From Novosphingobium sp. (GTDB taxonomy: Bacteria; Pseudomonadota; Alphaproteobacteria; Sphingomonadales; Sphingomonadaceae), in contig NZ_JAIEPN010000091.1 of the NCBI RefSeq assembly GCF_019748365.1, positions 1-64,000 on the forward strand: a stretch of 64,000 nucleotides of DNA, read 5' to 3'. Position numbers and translations under genes: made by a program. The notes under the pieces are model-generated. The model was not told the origin of the DNA. It worked only from the letters and a program-made list of their open reading frames with translations, and ran no database searches. This document shows, one piece after another, positions 62,471 to 64,000 of the stretch (positions are counted from its first letter, which is position 1; the number at the start of each line of letters is the position of its first letter).

Positions 62471-64000
62471 TCACTCTGATGGGGCGCGCTTGCGGCGCAG
62501 GAGAAGTTGCAGATCGGCCTTGGAAAACGCGCCGAGCACGATGGCGCTGAGCCCATAGACGAGGCCGCCCGCCGAAACCAGCACGGTAAGCGTGAGGAAG
62601 CGCACGAACCACGTACCGTGGACATAGGGCATCAGCAGGCCCTGCCCCGCCCAGAGCACCGCGCCCATCGCGAGCGCGGCGAGGGCGAGGCGCGGCACAC
62701 GGCGGCGGAGGCGCGCATCGGTGGTGAACTGCCCGCGCGCCACGAGGGTGCGGTAGAGCATCACCACGTTGACAGTGGAGGCAATCGCGGTGGCGAGCGG
62801 CGGTCCCATGTGCTGCAGCGGCACGATCAGCAACAGATTGAGCGCGAGGTTCACGCCCATCGAGATCGTGGCGTAGCGCACCGGGGTGACCGTATCCTGC
62901 CGCGCATAGTAGCCCGGCGTCAGCACTTTCACGAGGATGTAGCTGGGCAGGCCGATCGAGAAGGCGGCGAGCGCCTGCGCTGTGAAATGCGCGTCATCCG
63001 GCGTGAAGCGGCCATAGCCGAACAGCGCCGCGGCAATCGGCTCACCGCACAGCACCAGCGCGACGGTGGCGGGGAGCGTGAGCAGCAGCGCGAGTTCGAG
63101 CCCGCGGTTCTGCGTTTCCATCGCGCCCGCCTCGTCCCCGCCGCCAAGCTGGCGCGAGATCGTGGGGAGCAGCACGGTGCCAAGCCCGATACCGATGAGG
63201 CCAAGCGGCAGCTGGTTGAGCCGGTCCGCCATGTAGATGTAGGTCACCGAACCATGCGCGAGGAGCGAGGCGGCCAGCGCGGTGGAAATGACGAGGTTGA
63301 TCTGCACCGCACCGGCCCCGGCGGCGGCTGGCCAGATCAGCGCCATCAGCCGCTTCACATCGGCATCGAGGCGCGGCAGGCGCAGCTTGAGGCTCACCCC
63401 GGCGCGGCGACAGGCCCAGACCAGCCAGATCAGCTGGAACGCGCCCGAAACCGAAACACCGATGGCCTGATTGCGCGCGGTGATCATCGGATCAGCCGAG
63501 TGGAACAGCAGGAGCGCGGCGATCAGCGTGAGGTTGAGCAGGATCGGCGCCGCCGCATTGACCCAGAACTTGTGCAGCGAATTCAGGATGCCTCCGCACA
63601 ACGAGACGAGGCTGATCAGCATGAGATAGGGGATCGTCATGCGCGACAGCGCGACAGCGAAGGCGAACTGATCGGGGCTGACCCCGTTGAACTGGCCCGA
63701 GAGCACGAACGTGACCGGCCAGGCAAAGATTTCGAGCAGCGCGGTCATCACGATCAGCACCGGCAGCAGCACGGCCAGCGCCCGCTCGGCAAAGTCCAGA
63801 CCATCGGGCAGGCCCTGCCCTTCCGGATCACCCACCTTCCGGTTGAACATCGGGATGAAGGCCGAAGCGAAGGCGCCCTCGGCAAAGAGGGCGCGAAACA
63901 TGTTGGGCAGGCGGAAGGCGACAAGGAACGCGTCGGACGCGAAGCCTGCGCCCACATAGCGGGCGAACAGGCTGTCGCGAACGAGGCCCAGCACGCGGCT
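62471..64000 (-). CDS. murJ: Lipid II flippase MurJ, 5' end cut by window edge
   Basis: At least 509 residues are present; the frame continues through the right edge, where it reads [19 protein letters not shown], the conserved start region of MurJ, so only about 10-20 residues are missing. About 14 spans are visible. MOP-superfamily features include [20 protein letters not shown] and [20 protein letters not shown]. It flips lipid-linked peptidoglycan precursors across the inner membrane. The stop overlaps the possible GTG start of trpS. Confidence 0.95.
   Translation of the reverse strand, partial: SRVLGLVRDSLFARYVGAGFASDAFLVAFRLPNMFRALFAEGAFASAFIPMFNRKVGDPEGQGLPDGLDFAERALAVLLPVLIVMTALLEIFAWPVTFVLSGQFNGVSPDQFAFAVALSRMTIPYLMLISLVSLCGGILNSLHKFWVNAAAPILLNLTLIAALLLFHSADPMITARNQAIGVSVSGAFQLIWLVWACRRAGVSLKLRLPRLDADVKRLMALIWPAAAGAGAVQINLVISTALAASLLAHGSVTYIYMADRLNQLPLGLIGIGLGTVLLPTISRQLGGGDEAGAMETQNRGLELALLLTLPATVALVLCGEPIAAALFGYGRFTPDDAHFTAQALAAFSIGLPSYILVKVLTPGYYARQDTVTPVRYATISMGVNLALNLLLIVPLQHMGPPLATAIASTVNVVMLYRTLVARGQFTTDARLRRRVPRLALAALAMGAVLWAGQGLLMPYVHGTWFVRFLTLTVLVSAGGLVYGLSAIVLGAFSKADLQLLLRRKRAPSE

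Overview
The window is high-GC bacterial chromosome, most likely from a sphingomonad alphaproteobacterium (Novosphingobium/Sphingobium type). The pointers are: the mutM / ubiE-ubiB / coaBC-dut neighbourhood, CtrA-type promoter boxes (TTAA-N7-TTAACC), a TonB receptor beside a tryptophan-halogenase-family gene, a signal-less GH68 enzyme like those of Zymomonas, paired acyl-CoA dehydrogenases, and frequent TTG starts with strong Shine-Dalgarno sequences. About 53 genes fill the window. I saw no tRNA, rRNA, CRISPR array, insertion sequence or prophage. All family names come from reading motifs; no database was searched.

Layout. (1) 1-7456: a GntR/FCD regulator (cut by the left edge), then an HMG-CoA-lyase-type lyase, hydantoinase/oxoprolinase subunits A and B, a class III CoA-transferase and an isochorismatase-fold amidase, apparently one catabolic operon behind a GntR-like operator. 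(2) 7626-15307: a GT2-GtrA fusion, a Gfo/Idh/MocA oxidoreductase, a methyltransferase and a GT4 enzyme. Facing them are a GT-C-like membrane protein and a CDP-alcohol phosphotransferase. CtrA-like boxes stand before two of these genes. (3) 15678-30644: a surface-polysaccharide locus with three glycosyltransferases, an ADP-heptose supply block (gmhB, an AGE-family isomerase, hldE, hldD) and an ABC capsule exporter (two KpsE-like proteins, KpsM, KpsT, a Wza/KpsD-like lipoprotein). It is followed by a methyltransferase and a facing gene of unknown function. (4) 31996-35002: a DsbA-fold isomerase, an SDR, a frameshifted nitrilase and a flavin-reductase-like protein.

(5) 35003-49542: a two-armed locus for raffinose-family sugars. 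The plus-strand arm has an SLC45-type transporter, alpha-galactosidase, galT, galK, a GH68 fructosidase and a ROK fructokinase. The minus-strand arm has a TonB receptor, an FAD halogenase, a TPR/2OG-Fe(II) oxygenase and a LacI repressor. Near-identical LacI-type palindromes stand before both arms, so I infer one regulon. Together the genes would import an alpha-galactosyl sucrose, cleave it to galactose, glucose and fructose, and phosphorylate the products. The halogenase-oxygenase pair has no obvious role in this and is the most interesting unknown here.

(6) 49654-53270: a two-subunit acyl-CoA dehydrogenase behind a dyad, a GC-rich palindromic repeat, and a nitronate-monooxygenase-family protein. 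(7) 53441-64000: housekeeping genes (a GtrA protein, mutM, ubiE, ubiB, an acyltransferase, a small membrane protein, coaBC, dut, a DUF4136-like lipoprotein, trpS, and murJ cut by the right edge).
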